A stretch of DNA of 64,000 nt from the NCBI GenBank assembly GCA_963733945.1, contig CAVTFD010000001.1:83648-147647 (forward strand). The letters run 5' to 3'. Position numbers and translations under genes: made by a program. Shown here piece by piece: positions 25,828 through 35,225 of the stretch (position 1 is the first letter of the stretch; every line of letters begins with the position of its first letter). Under the pieces are notes generated by a model. It was given only the letters and a program-made list of their open reading frames with translations, did not search any database and was not told the origin of the DNA. This DNA is from AP-15 sp963733945 (lineage in GTDB: Bacteria; Pseudomonadota; Alphaproteobacteria; ATCC43930; CGMCC-115725).

Positions 25828-26295
25828 CTACGGTCCAGAGGTTCGTCGCCAAAACTGATGGTAGCTGACGAATATCAACACAGCCATGGCGATGAGCAGG
25901 GAAACGAAACGGAGCCAATCCTCAACAAACGACCAGTAACCCCAGTAACCGTTGATAACGGCGAAAATGCCCCCGAACATCAATCCGGCACCGAGTCCCG
26001 AGGACAAACGCAATGACCCCAGCAGGATCGCCGCGTAGCCCAGCGGTGCGGCCACACACAGCAGACGAAGGTTGAAGACCCGCGCTGCCTGAGTATACGC
26101 AGCAGTCGAAGCCTTATACCTATCCATCTGTTCAGCGCGTTGTTCAGGCGTCATGTTGGGGTTGTACTGCCCAGCCGAAGGATGAAGAAAATCACTCCAT
26201 CTAGGTGCATGGGTGAACGTGCTCACCCCGTAATAGATAAGCAAGGGAAAGATGATGGCCACGCCGAAACCGATGGCGATCTGACGTGCGAGCAT
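25828..26295 (-). CDS. Small integral membrane protein of unknown function
   Basis: A 155-residue protein with about four hydrophobic helices: 'IAIGFGVAIIFPLLIYYGVS', 'LLCVAAPLGYAAILLGSL', 'GLGAGLMFGGIFAVINGYW' and 'FVSLLIAMAVLIFVSYHQF'. A soluble loop after the first helix contains 'MTPEQRAEQMDRYKAST'. Length and layout are typical of uncharacterised inner-membrane proteins. The start at 26295 has GGGAGG upstream. No operon partner is evident. Confidence 0.7.
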   Translation of the reverse strand: MLARQIAIGFGVAIIFPLLIYYGVSTFTHAPRWSDFLHPSAGQYNPNMTPEQRAEQMDRYKASTAAYTQAARVFNLRLLCVAAPLGYAAILLGSLRLSSGLGAGLMFGGIFAVINGYWGYWSFVEDWLRFVSLLIAMAVLIFVSYHQFWRRTSGP

Positions 26296-26331
26296 GCTGG
26301 CCTCCCTCCCGGTTCTACAGGTGCCGATTTC

Positions 26332-26598
26332 TCATAAAGCATATATTGCGTCAAAATTCCTCATTCTGAGGATCGCGCCTTGCTCGAAGAGTGCGGCTGC
26401 CTCTGCCATCTCGAACGTGCCGGTAGTGTCGTTGGCGATCAGATCGTCGCAAATGCTACCCGGTTTGGCCCTGCGGCTGACCTCCCATGTGGGCGCACCA
26501 TCCCGCGTGAGCAACAACGACATCAGCTCCCGGACATCGGTCCAAACGGCGGGCTCGGGCCACAGGTTAGGCAGCATTTGGCATTGGAGGGCGGCCAT
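26332..26598 (-). CDS. Small hypothetical protein
   Basis: An 88-residue soluble protein starting at 26598 with AGGGAAA six bases upstream. It reads 'WTDVRELMSLLLTRDGAP' and 'GTFEMAEAAALFEQGAILRM'; no motif or signal peptide is seen. It lies upstream of, and on the same strand as, the small membrane protein, with a 36-bp gap, so they may be co-transcribed. Real-gene confidence is moderate because of the short length. Confidence 0.45.
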   Translation of the reverse strand: MAALQCQMLPNLWPEPAVWTDVRELMSLLLTRDGAPTWEVSRRAKPGSICDDLIANDTTGTFEMAEAAALFEQGAILRMRNFDAIYAL

Positions 26599-26744
26599 GT
26601 GCTTTCCCTATAGTAGCTGCTTGCAATCATCGACGGCCTTTTCCCAACGGCATACGCCACAAGCGGCTTCTCTCGGCGCTTTCGACCAGCGGATCGAGCG
26701 CCGCATCGCCGGTCGGACCGCGCACTTGCTCGGAGGGAGCGCTG

Positions 26745-27117
26745 TCATTTTCGCGGACGGGCCTTGCAGGCGGCATAGCGGGCATCGCGGGCCGCCTCAC
26801 GTTCGGCTTCCAGGGCGGCCTCACCGGCCACCTGCCTGGCGGTTTCGACATCGCGGGCGGCGCCTGCTCGGCTTCCGCTTAAGCATCGCGGGCGGCCCTC
26901 TCGTCGGCCTAACGGGCGACGCCGGCCAGCCGGGCGGCGTTGCTGTCGGCGGTGCGTGCATCGCGCGCGACGCTGACCGCCTGTCGGGCGGCCTGTCGTT
27001 CGTCGGATGCGGGATCGTTTCCCCGCGATCTCGCGCGAAACTTCTCTAGTTGCGCCTTCTTCGCGTTCGCGGCGGCGTCCAGTCGGTCGTCAAACTAGTC
27101 TTCCGAGAATTATCCAT
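26745..27117 (-). pseudogene. Decayed DUF6481-family gene
   Basis: Reading the minus strand in pieces recovers the alanine/arginine-rich coiled-coil layout of DUF6481 proteins: start 'MDNSRKTS', then after a one-base loss near 27094 'DDRLDAAANAKKAQLEKFRA' and 'ERQAARQAVSVARDARTA', an in-frame TAG where Gln is expected, 'ADERAARDA', an in-frame TAA, then after another indel 'ARDVETARQVAGEAALEAE' and 'REAARDARYAACKARPRK' to a stop at 26745. Two nonsense codons and two or more indels make this a true relic rather than a sequencing slip. The function of the family is unknown. Confidence 0.7.
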
Positions 27118-27343
27118 CTCACTCGACCTGATGCGAGGATCCGGCTGCGCCGATAGTCCGGCAGCGGAACATCATGCCCGAGATCCGGTCATCGCGGTAT
27201 GCGCTCATGGCGGAATCCCTGCGCCCATTCAGCTCTACGACCCCTATTGCCCGTTTGCCGGCGACTGCCCGGAGTGACGGTTGTATCGCCTCGCGCGCAC
27301 GCCTATTTTGCCGGCATTCGCTGTTCTTTCCTCGGGGTGACCC

Positions 27344-28354
27344 GTGACCGAGTTTCTACCGCCGCTCGCCCCCTACCCTCGCCTCCGGCTGCGCCGCAAC
27401 CGCCGCGACGCCTGGTCGCGCAAGCTCGTTGCCGAGAATGTGCTGACATCAGGCGATCTGATCTGGCCGGTTTTCGTTCATGACGAGGGCCGTAAGCAGC
27501 CGATCGCCTCGATGCCCGGCGTATTTCGCCTGCCGATCCCGGCATTGGTTGATGCCGCCGGCGAGGCCGCCGCACTCGGCATTCCGACGATCGCGGTGTT
27601 CCCGGCGGTGCCCGCCTCGCTCAAGGATGAAGAAGGCAGCGAGGCGCTGAACCCCAGCAATCTGGTCTGCCGCGCGGTGACCGCACTAAAGCATGCCCTG
27701 CCCGATCTCGGCGTGTTGTGCGACGTGGCGCTCGACCCGTTCACCTCGCACGGCCATGACGGGGTGATCCGCCATGGCTATGTCGAGAATGACGAGACCG
27801 TGGCGCTCCTGCGCCGCCAGGCGGTGGTGCAGGCCGAGGCCGGCTGCGACATCATCGCCCCCTCCGACATGATGGACGGACGGGTCGGCGCGGTGCGCTC
27901 GGCGCTCGACGAGGCCGGGTTCGCCCATGTCCGCATCATGTCCTATGCGGCGAAGTACGCCTCGGCCTTTTACGGACCGTTCCGCGACGCGATCGGCTCG
28001 AAGACGGCGCTCGGCAGCGCCGACAAGCGCACCTACCAAATGGACCCGGCCAACGGCGACGAAGCCCTGCGCGAGGTCGCGCTCGACATTCAAGAAGGCG
28101 CCGACATGGTCATGGTCAAACCCGGCATGCCCTATCTCGACGTCGTCCGCCGGGTCAAAGAGGCGTTCCGCGTGCCGACCTACGCCTATCAAGTGTCGGG
28201 CGAATACGCGATGCTGCACGCCGCGGCACTGAATGGTTGGCTCGACGGCGACCGCGCGATCATGGAAAGCCTGATCGCCTTCAAACGCGCCGGCGCCGAC
28301 GGCGTCCTGACCTACGCCGCGGTCGATGCCGCGCGAATGCTGAAAGCGGGATAA
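27344..28354 (+). CDS. hemB: Porphobilinogen synthase (delta-aminolevulinic acid dehydratase)
   Basis: Condenses two 5-aminolevulinate molecules to porphobilinogen in haem synthesis. The 336-residue protein has the two Schiff-base lysines in 'MSYAAKYASAFYGPFRDA' and 'MVMVKPGMPYLDVVRR', the 'APSDMMDGRVGAVRSALDE' signature, and the metal-site segment 'DVALDPFTSHGHDG', in which the zinc cysteines of other HemB proteins are replaced by Ala/Asp, so this is the Mg-type enzyme common in alphaproteobacteria. The start is a GTG at 27344. The gene stands alone. Confidence 0.96.
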   Translation: MTEFLPPLAPYPRLRLRRNRRDAWSRKLVAENVLTSGDLIWPVFVHDEGRKQPIASMPGVFRLPIPALVDAAGEAAALGIPTIAVFPAVPASLKDEEGSEALNPSNLVCRAVTALKHALPDLGVLCDVALDPFTSHGHDGVIRHGYVENDETVALLRRQAVVQAEAGCDIIAPSDMMDGRVGAVRSALDEAGFAHVRIMSYAAKYASAFYGPFRDAIGSKTALGSADKRTYQMDPANGDEALREVALDIQEGADMVMVKPGMPYLDVVRRVKEAFRVPTYAYQVSGEYAMLHAAALNGWLDGDRAIMESLIAFKRAGADGVLTYAAVDAARMLKAG

Positions 28355-28394
28355 GCTCAATATGATTTAGCCGGTTGCAACAGACTGGCATTCG

Positions 28395-29342
28395 CTAGAC
28401 CGGCACCACTCCGGCGAGGAAGCCGACGATCTCTTTTGCGATGGTTGTTTCTCCCGTTTCCGGGCCGAGGATGCAGGTCTTGCTGCTCTCCTCGCCTGGC
28501 GGGACCGGGGTCGTCGCGTTAATCGTTTCCTCGTAATCGAGCATCGCGCAATAACAAATGACATGGTGGTTGCAGCCGATGTCGAAACGGATCGCCGCCT
28601 CCGCGGTCGACGGTCGGATCACCGTCCGTCGCGGAAGCGCCGCATAGCCGAGGCCCGACGGGACGCGCGGTACGATGTCCAGGATATAGTTGAATAGGCG
28701 ATAGTCGGCGATCGTCTGGTCGAACAGCGTAACGAAGGCCTGATCGCCGGGGTGCGGCGACGCAAACAGGCAGGCGGAGACCCGCGCACTAAGCCCCGTG
28801 CGGGCCAGATCGAGGGTCAGATACGTGGCCAACGCCGAACCGAGGCTGTGCCCGACAACAGTCACCGGGCCGGTCGCGCCAGCCAATGCGACGACCGCCG
28901 GAGCGAGGGCGCCGAGCGCGGCCCCTGTCGGGTCGATCAGCTGCAGACTCGCGTAGACTCCCCAGAAACCCTGCTCGACCGTTATCGTGGGAGTTCCCGC
29001 CGGCAGCGCAGTCGCCGGCCTGTAGGGGATTCGGACAAATTCCGCATCCTCGATCCATTCGACGAACCCATCCGTGCCGCGGATAACGACAGCCAACTCG
29101 CCGGCAGCATCTCTCGCCGCAAATCCATAACAGGTCGCCGTCCCGGCCAGTTGCATCGGTCCAGCCACGCCCCGCCGCAGTACCGTGTCCGTGCCGGTGA
29201 CATAGGCGACGACCTGCCATCCGGCCGCTGTCAGGCCCGCCGCCGGAGCCGGCGTCAACGAGTGCAGCTGCGCGCGGTACATGTCCATCGCATGCATAGC
29301 CAGAAGCCCATAAGCGGCGGCGGTTGTGTTGGTGAACGGCAT
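28395..29342 (-). CDS. Class 3 lipase family protein
   Basis: A 315-residue alpha/beta hydrolase of the fungal-type (class 3) lipase family. It has the oxyanion region 'LAVVIRGTDGFVEWIEDAEF', the nucleophile elbow 'VTVVGHSLGSALATYLTLDL' (G-x-S-x-G, Ser near residue 172), 'CLFASPHPGDQAFVTLFD' and 'YRLFNYILDIVPRVPSGLGY', followed by the late histidine region 'IGCNHHVICYCAM'. No signal peptide, so likely cytoplasmic or exported by another route. It ends 40 bp from convergent hemB, and the duplicated SDR block starts just upstream. Confidence 0.85.
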   Translation of the reverse strand: MPFTNTTAAAYGLLAMHAMDMYRAQLHSLTPAPAAGLTAAGWQVVAYVTGTDTVLRRGVAGPMQLAGTATCYGFAARDAAGELAVVIRGTDGFVEWIEDAEFVRIPYRPATALPAGTPTITVEQGFWGVYASLQLIDPTGAALGALAPAVVALAGATGPVTVVGHSLGSALATYLTLDLARTGLSARVSACLFASPHPGDQAFVTLFDQTIADYRLFNYILDIVPRVPSGLGYAALPRRTVIRPSTAEAAIRFDIGCNHHVICYCAMLDYEETINATTPVPPGEESSKTCILGPETGETTIAKEIVGFLAGVVPV

Positions 29343-29380
29343 CGCATGTCTCTCGCAGGTTGGGTGGTGGCAGGGGTTGC

Positions 29381-30163
29381 CTACAACGCGCTCCGTCGGC
29401 TGGAGCCGCCGCCGTCGATGGTGATGATCGAGCCGGTGGTGTAGCCGGATCTATCGGAGGCGAGGAAAGCAGCCATCCACCCGATCTCTTCGGGCTTGGC
29501 GGCGCGGCCAAAGGCCAACGGCTTCATGAACTCGGTCCAACGCTCGGCATCGCCGAAACGGTCCTGGGCGCGGGTGCGCATCAGGGTGACGAGGCGCTCG
29601 GTCATGACCGGGCCGGGATTGATGCCGAGAACGCGCAACCCGTCGCGCGGCGCGGTGCCGCCCATCGCCCGGGTGAACGCCATCAGCGAGGCATTACCCG
29701 ACGATCCCGCGATGTAGTCGAAATCGGGGTTTTCGCCGGCCGCGCCAAGGATGTTGACGATGACCCCCTGTTTGCGCCCGCGCATCAGCGCATAAAAGCG
29801 CCGGGTCATGTTGATGTAGCCGAAGACTTTGAGGTCCCAGGCCTCGCGCCAGCGCGCTTCGTCGATCGCGTCGATATTGCCGCCGGGGATGGCGCCGGCG
29901 TTGTTGACCAGGATTTCGGTGTCGGCGCATTCGGCGGCAAGCTTGTCGACATTGCGGCTGTCGGAGAGGTCGAGCGGAAACACCCGCACCGCGACATTGT
30001 GCTTGGCGACGATCCCCGCCCGCGCCCCTTCGAGATCAGCCGCGGTGCGCGACACCAGCACGACGTCACACCCCTCCTCGGCCAATACCTTGGCGCAGGC
30101 CCGCCCGATCCCCTTCGAAGCGCCCGTCACCAGCGCCTTCTTGCCGCGCAATCCCAGCTCCAT
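29381..30163 (-). CDS. SDR-family oxidoreductase, copy 1
   Basis: A 260-residue short-chain dehydrogenase with the cofactor motif 'KALVTGASKGIGRACAKVL', 'VNNAGAIPGGNIDAIDE' and the C-terminal 'IGWMAAFLASDRSGYTTGS' and 'TIDGGGSS'. The region where the catalytic Tyr-x-x-x-Lys normally sits reads 'DYIAGSSGNASLMAFTRA', without a clear YxxxK, as in an SDR subgroup with altered catalysis. The substrate is unknown. The duplication breakpoint coincides with its TAG stop. It differs from copy 2 by one residue (Lys/Glu near residue 25). Confidence 0.85.
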   Translation of the reverse strand: MELGLRGKKALVTGASKGIGRACAKVLAEEGCDVVLVSRTAADLEGARAGIVAKHNVAVRVFPLDLSDSRNVDKLAAECADTEILVNNAGAIPGGNIDAIDEARWREAWDLKVFGYINMTRRFYALMRGRKQGVIVNILGAAGENPDFDYIAGSSGNASLMAFTRAMGGTAPRDGLRVLGINPGPVMTERLVTLMRTRAQDRFGDAERWTEFMKPLAFGRAAKPEEIGWMAAFLASDRSGYTTGSIITIDGGGSSRRSAL

Positions 30164-30193
30164 AGCGTCCCCCCTTTTCGAAGCTTCGGCATC

Positions 30194-31057
30194 CTAGCCG
30201 ATCTTGCTCCAGGTCAACTCGTGCTTATTGTGAAAGAGGTGGCGCAGCTGCGAGCCCGGGATGGCGGCAAAGCGCCGGGCGATCTGGTGATCGGTCTCGC
30301 CCTGGAATTTGATCGTGCAAACAAAATTCCGGCAAATGCCGGCCCCGAGCCAGCGCTCGACCAATGCCAGCAGCCGCGCCGGATAGCACACGACATCCGA
30401 AAACAGCCAGTCGACCGGACCGATCGCGTTCGGATCGAGAGCAAAGGCGCTGTCGAGCCGGTGCTCGATGCCCGGCAGACCCGCGACCCGGGCCGCGAGC
30501 GGCGACTTGTCGACACTGATCACCCGCGCCTCCATCTGCTGCAACGCCCAGCTCCAGCCGCCGGGGCTGCTGCCGAGATCGAGGCAGATCTCTCCCGCCC
30601 CCGGCCGCCGGCCGATCACGGTCAGCGCCTCCCACAATTTCAGATAAGCGCGGCTCGGCGGCCCGGCATGGTCCTCGACAAAGCGAACCTCGCCGTTTGG
30701 AAACGGGCTCGAGCAATGCGGTGACGCCAGCACCGTTTCGGCATCGAGCAAGGTCCACGAGCCGAGCGGCGCCGTCGGCGCCGGCGTCCCGAAAACCAGG
30801 GGCCTGGCCGAAACCTTCGGCAATTTTTCCCGGATCAGCATCGCACGCCGGTGCAAAACCGGCGCATAAACCGCCCAATTGCGCTGGATGGCGCGCAATT
30901 TCGCCGCCGCATCGGAAATCGACTTGATCACGATCTCCCGCGGTTCGAGCCACACATTGGCCGCCCATGCCGCCGGCCGCGGCGCTCCCGCTGCGGTCAG
31001 GAGGCGGCGGTGTACGCGCTCGACCACCCCCAACTCCGCGGCGAGCTCGTCCGACAT
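30194..31057 (-). pseudogene. RlmM/FtsJ-like SAM-dependent methyltransferase, copy 1 with broken N-terminus
   Basis: The body is that of an RlmM-type 2'-O-methyltransferase: 'GEICLDLGSSPGGWSWALQQ' (SAM motif I), 'VDKSPLAARVAGLPG', 'CTIKFQGETDHQIARRF' (catalytic Lys region) and 'HLFHNKHELTW'. Compared with copy 2 it has an extra base near 31051, and the ATG corresponding to 35105 reads ACG here, so the N-terminal 'MLTGWFATAYLAADGYVD' is lost; translation could only begin at an internal start. I call it a decaying copy. It lies 30 bp upstream of the SDR on the same strand. Confidence 0.75.
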
Positions 31058-31224
31058 ACCCCTCGGCGGCGAGATAGGTGGTAGCGAACCATCCGGTCAG
31101 CGTCGCATGCCGGGGCGGCGCTCGGCCCGCAGGTTCACGTTCGCGGCGCAGTCGATTGACTTGATTCGACTAGCCGGCTCAGGATCGCTGCGGCCTGGAC
31201 ACCGCACGCTGCTTCGCCGGCAGC

Positions 31225-32190
31225 ATGGTCACGGACGGTGAGAGGATGGCGATGGACGGCGACGACATGGTCCGAGTTCCCGGTGGCACGTTCCGTATGG
31301 GGTCGGACAAGCATTATCCGGAAGAAGCGCCGGCCCACCAAGTCTGCGTCGATGCGTTCCGGATCAACCGCAATCCGGTCACCAACCGGCAATTCAAGGA
31401 ATTCGTCCGAGCGACCGGCCACGTCACCTTTGCCGAGATCCCCCCCGACCCCAAGGATTATCCGGGCGCATTGCCGCACATGATTTATGCCGGATCGGTG
31501 GTATTCACACCGCCCGCGCACCCGATCGATCTGCGCGATTGGAGCCAGTGGTGGACCTTTCTGAAGGGAGCCGACTGGCGCCATCCCTATGGTCCGAAGA
31601 GCAATATCAATGGGCTCGATAACCATCCGGTGGTGCACGTTGCCTATGGCGATGCGCTCGCCTATGCCCGCTGGGCGGGGAAGGATCTCCCGACCGAGGC
31701 CGAGTGGGAATTCGCCGCGCGCGGCGGGCTTGACGGCGCCGAGTTCGCCTGGGGCAACGAATTCACCCCCGCCAGCAGACATATGGCCAACACCTGGCAG
31801 GGCGAGTTCCCGCGCCAGAACCTGGCGCGCGATGGGTTCGAGCGCACCTCGCCGGTAACTGCGTTCCCGGCGAACGGGTACGGCCTTTACGACATGATCG
31901 GCAATGTTTGGGAATGGACGGCCGACTGGTATTCGCCGAAGCATCCGGTCGAGGCGCCAAAGGCCTGCTGTATCCCGGAGAACCCGCGTGGCGGGCCCGA
32001 AGCGGCGAGCTACGATCCCCGCCAGCCCGACATCAAGATCCCGCGCAAGGTGCTCAAAGGCGGCTCGCATCTTTGCGCGCCCAATTACTGCCGCCGCTAT
32101 CGCCCGGCTGCGCGCCATGCGGAACCGGTCGACACATCGACAAGCCATGTCGGCTTTCGCTGCGTCATCCGAGGTGAGCGAAGGCAATAA
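31225..32190 (+). CDS. Formylglycine-generating enzyme (sulfatase-modifying factor), copy 1
   Basis: A 321-residue FGE-sulfatase-domain protein. The copper-site cysteine pair is present as C284-x4-C289 in 'GGSHLCAPNYCRRYRPAARH', followed by 'STSHVGFRCV', which is how aerobic FGEs look; other motifs are 'VRVPGGTFRMGSDKHYPEEA', 'DLPTEAEWEFAARGGLDG' and 'IGNVWEWTADWY'. FGE converts a cysteine in sulfatases to formylglycine. No sulfatase gene is in the window. An ATG at 31252 with GAGAGG at good spacing may be the real start. It differs from copy 2 by a few residues (e.g. 'INRNPV' versus 'IDRRPV'). Confidence 0.88.
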   Translation: MVTDGERMAMDGDDMVRVPGGTFRMGSDKHYPEEAPAHQVCVDAFRINRNPVTNRQFKEFVRATGHVTFAEIPPDPKDYPGALPHMIYAGSVVFTPPAHPIDLRDWSQWWTFLKGADWRHPYGPKSNINGLDNHPVVHVAYGDALAYARWAGKDLPTEAEWEFAARGGLDGAEFAWGNEFTPASRHMANTWQGEFPRQNLARDGFERTSPVTAFPANGYGLYDMIGNVWEWTADWYSPKHPVEAPKACCIPENPRGGPEAASYDPRQPDIKIPRKVLKGGSHLCAPNYCRRYRPAARHAEPVDTSTSHVGFRCVIRGERRQ

Positions 32191-32321
32191 GTCGCGAATT
32201 TTCGTATTGGCGCTTCTCGAAAGAACCGACGGCGGCAAAAGCGCCAACGGACCCAGCGGGCGTAATGTCTTCCTTTCCGGAACGTTATGCCGTCGGCGAC
32301 AGGGTGCTGAAGGAGGGTACG

Positions 32322-33427
32322 GTGCATTCCGCATTGCGAATTTTTGCCGCGGTAGCTATCGCCCTCCGCCTGCTGTTGATGCAGGCGGCGGCGCAACAGC
32401 CCGCGGTGCCACCGCAGCCGGTCGCGGCGCAGCAGCCGGAGCCGGCGAATCCGCCGGCGTTCAAACCGGAACAGCTCGACCAGCTCTCGCGCCGATCGCG
32501 CTCTATCCGGATGAGCTGATCGCCCAGATCCTGACCGCCGCCACCTATCCTCTCGAGATCGTCATGGCGGCGCGCTGGGTCGCGGACCCGAAGAATGCGG
32601 CGCTGACCGGCGATGCACTGGCAAAGGCCCTAGAAGGGCAAAGCTGGGACGCCAGCGTCAAATCGTTGGTGCCGTTTCCCAGCGTCCTCAAGATGATGTC
32701 TGACCAGCTCGACTGGACGCAACAGCTCGGTGACGCCTTTCTCAGCCAGGAGCAGGATTGCCTTGCCTCGGTGCAACGCCTGCGACGCAAGGCGCAAGCC
32801 GCGGGAACCCTGAAATCGACCCTGCAGCAAACGGTGACGGTCCAAGCCCCCGCAGCGCCGCCGAGCGGCGCGCCGGCAACGATGGCGCCCGTCACCGAGG
32901 AACCGATCATTGCAATCGCGCCTACCGATCCGCAGCAAGTCTATGTGCCTTACTATGATCCCGCTACGGCGTATGGCGCCTGGCCGTATCCGGATTATCA
33001 GCCATATGCCTTTCCGCCGCCGGTTGGTTACGGCATAGCCGCCGGCCTTGCGACCGGTCTTGCCTTTGGCGCCGGGGTCGCAGTCGTCGGCTCGCTGTGG
33101 GGCTGGGGGCGTCCCAATTGGGGCGGCGGCAACGTCACGATCAACTCGAACCAATTCAACCGCATCAACCTCAATCGCAACGTGGTTTCCGGCAACACGT
33201 GGCAGCACAACGCGGTACACCGCCAAGGCGTCGCTTATCGCGACACAGCGACCAGCCAGCGCTATGGCCGGGCGACGACCGGAGCCGCCGCCCGTGAGAA
33301 TTATCGCGGGTACGCCGGACAGGGTGCGGGCGCCGCGGCGGGCCGAACCGGAGGCGTCGCAAGTGCCGCAGCGGCACGCCCCGCTACAACGCGCTCCGTC
33401 GGCTGGAGCCGCCGCCGTCGATGGTGA
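32322..33427 (+). pseudogene. DUF3300 protein, copy 1, frameshifted and 3'-truncated
   Basis: It starts as copy 2 (GTG at 32322 after AAGGAGGG, signal peptide), but at 32485 one T of 'CTTCTC' is missing, which shifts the frame after 'FKPEQLDQL' and stops at 32517. The other frame continues the DUF3300 domain ('IALYPDELIAQILTAATYP') until the duplication junction at 33385, where it runs into SDR sequence and ends at 33427 ('SVGWSRRRRW'). It lacks the whole C-terminal repetitive region. Non-functional as a full-length protein. Confidence 0.85.
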
Positions 33428-34166
33428 TGATCGAGCCGGTGGTGTAGCCGGATCTATCGGAGGCGAGGAAAGCAGCCATCCACCCGATCTCTTCGGGCTT
33501 GGCGGCGCGGCCAAAGGCCAACGGCTTCATGAACTCGGTCCAACGCTCGGCATCGCCGAAACGGTCCTGGGCGCGGGTGCGCATCAGGGTGACGAGGCGC
33601 TCGGTCATGACCGGGCCGGGATTGATGCCGAGAACGCGCAACCCGTCGCGCGGCGCGGTGCCGCCCATCGCCCGGGTGAACGCCATCAGCGAGGCATTAC
33701 CCGACGATCCCGCGATGTAGTCGAAATCGGGGTTTTCGCCGGCCGCGCCAAGGATGTTGACGATGACCCCCTGTTTGCGCCCGCGCATCAGCGCATAAAA
33801 GCGCCGGGTCATGTTGATGTAGCCGAAGACTTTGAGGTCCCAGGCCTCGCGCCAGCGCGCTTCGTCGATCGCGTCGATATTGCCGCCGGGGATGGCGCCG
33901 GCGTTGTTGACCAGGATTTCGGTGTCGGCGCATTCGGCGGCAAGCTTGTCGACATTGCGGCTGTCGGAGAGGTCGAGCGGAAACACCCGCACCGCGACAT
34001 TGTGCTTGGCGACGATCCCCGCCCGCGCCCCTTCGAGATCAGCCGCGGTGCGCGACACCAGCACGACGTCACACCCCTCCTCGGCCAATACCTCGGCGCA
34101 GGCCCGCCCGATCCCCTTCGAAGCGCCCGTCACCAGCGCCTTCTTGCCGCGCAATCCCAGCTCCAT
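33384..34166 (-). CDS. SDR-family oxidoreductase, copy 2
   Basis: Intact second copy of the 260-residue SDR at 29381-30163: same cofactor motif ('VTGASKGIGRACAEVL'), the same atypical catalytic stretch 'GSSGNASLMAF' without YxxxK, and the same stop placed at the duplication junction. Because unit 2 appears to be the undamaged unit, this copy is likely to be the expressed one together with the RlmM-like gene 30 bp upstream. Confidence 0.85.
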   Translation of the reverse strand: MELGLRGKKALVTGASKGIGRACAEVLAEEGCDVVLVSRTAADLEGARAGIVAKHNVAVRVFPLDLSDSRNVDKLAAECADTEILVNNAGAIPGGNIDAIDEARWREAWDLKVFGYINMTRRFYALMRGRKQGVIVNILGAAGENPDFDYIAGSSGNASLMAFTRAMGGTAPRDGLRVLGINPGPVMTERLVTLMRTRAQDRFGDAERWTEFMKPLAFGRAAKPEEIGWMAAFLASDRSGYTTGSIITIDGGGSSRRSAL

Positions 34167-34196
34167 AGCGTCCCCCCTTTTCGAAGCTTCGGCATC

Positions 34197-35105
34197 CTAG
34201 CCGATCTTGCTCCAGGTCAACTCGTGCTTATTGTGAAAGAGGTGGCGCAGCTGCGAGCCCGGGATGGCGGCAAAGCGCCGGGCGATCTGGTGATCGGTCT
34301 CGCCCTGGAATTTGATCGTGCAAACAAAATTCCGGCAAATGCCGGCCCCGAGCCAGCGCTCGACCAATGCCAGCAGCCGCGCCGGATAGCACACGACATC
34401 CGAAAACAGCCAGTCGACCGGACCGATCGCGTTCGGATCGAGAGCAAAGGCGCTGTCGAGCCGGTGCTCGATGCCCGGCAGACCCGCGACCCGGGCCGCG
34501 AGCGGCGACTTGTCGACACTGATCACCCGCGCCTCCATCTGCTGCAACGCCCAGCTCCAGCCGCCGGGGCTGCTGCCGAGATCGAGGCAGATCTCTCCCG
34601 CCCCCGGCCGCCGGCCGATCAGGGTCAGCGCCTCCCACAATTTCAGATAGGCGCGGCTCGGCGGCCCGGCATGGTCCTCGACAAAGCGAACCTCGCCGTT
34701 TGGAAACGGGCTCGAGCAATGCGGTGACGCCAGCACCGTTTCGGCATCGAGCAAGGTCCACGAGCCGAGCGGCGCCGTCGGCGCCGGCATCCCGAAAACC
34801 AGGGGCCTGGCCGAAACCTTCGGCAATTGTTCCCGGATCAGCATCGCACGCCGGTGCAAAACCGGCGCATAAACCGCCCAATTGCGCTGGATGGCGCGCA
34901 ATTTCGCCGCCGCATCGGAAATCGACTTGATCACGATCTCCCGCGGTTCGAGCCACACATTGGCCGCCCATGCCGCCGGCCGCGGCGCTCCCGCTGCGGT
35001 CAGGAGGCGGCGGTGTACGCGCTCGACCACCCCCAACTCCGCGGCGAGCTCGTCGACATACCCGTCCGCGGCGAGATAGGCGGTAGCGAACCATCCGGTC
35101 AGCAT
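34197..35105 (-). CDS. RlmM/FtsJ-like 2'-O-methyltransferase, copy 2 (intact)
   Basis: A 302-residue class I methyltransferase with the RlmM layout: an N-terminal THUMP-like half ('MLTGWFATAYLAADGYVDEL' ... 'WLEPREIVIKSISDAA') and a Rossmann half with 'CLDLGSSPGGWSWAL', 'VISVDKSPLAARVAG', 'GPVDWLFSDVVCYPARLLAL' and 'CTIKFQGETDHQIA'. RlmM methylates C2498 of 23S rRNA in E. coli; the same target here is inference. The ATG at 35105 opens the conserved N-terminus; the frame is open further upstream but not family-like. Divergent from the FGE gene. Confidence 0.82.
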   Translation of the reverse strand: MLTGWFATAYLAADGYVDELAAELGVVERVHRRLLTAAGAPRPAAWAANVWLEPREIVIKSISDAAAKLRAIQRNWAVYAPVLHRRAMLIREQLPKVSARPLVFGMPAPTAPLGSWTLLDAETVLASPHCSSPFPNGEVRFVEDHAGPPSRAYLKLWEALTLIGRRPGAGEICLDLGSSPGGWSWALQQMEARVISVDKSPLAARVAGLPGIEHRLDSAFALDPNAIGPVDWLFSDVVCYPARLLALVERWLGAGICRNFVCTIKFQGETDHQIARRFAAIPGSQLRHLFHNKHELTWSKIG

Positions 35106-35225
35106 TGCATGCCGGGGCGGCTCTCGGCACCCAGGTTCACGTTCCGGCGGCACTCGATTGACTTGATTCGACTGGCCGGCTCAGGATCGCTCGGCCTGGA
35201 CACCGCATGTTGCTTCGCCCGCACA

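Larger units (their letters stand above)
29381..33385. repeat. 4.0-kb tandem duplication, unit 1 (decaying copy)
   Basis: Positions 29381-33385 and 33384-37387 align with an offset of 4003 bp, falling to 4002 and 4001 where unit 1 and unit 2 differ by small indels. The unit runs from the stop codon of the SDR gene to inside the DUF3300 gene. The two units share only 'CT' at the junction, so the duplication used microhomology rather than a long repeat. Unit 1 carries the frameshifts and lost start codon. Confidence 0.9.

Noticed and set aside
31135..32334. Long minus-strand frame antisense to FGE copy 1 (and its equivalent at 35181-36335)
   Set aside because: Antisense to a well-supported enzyme gene; it has no recognisable domain.
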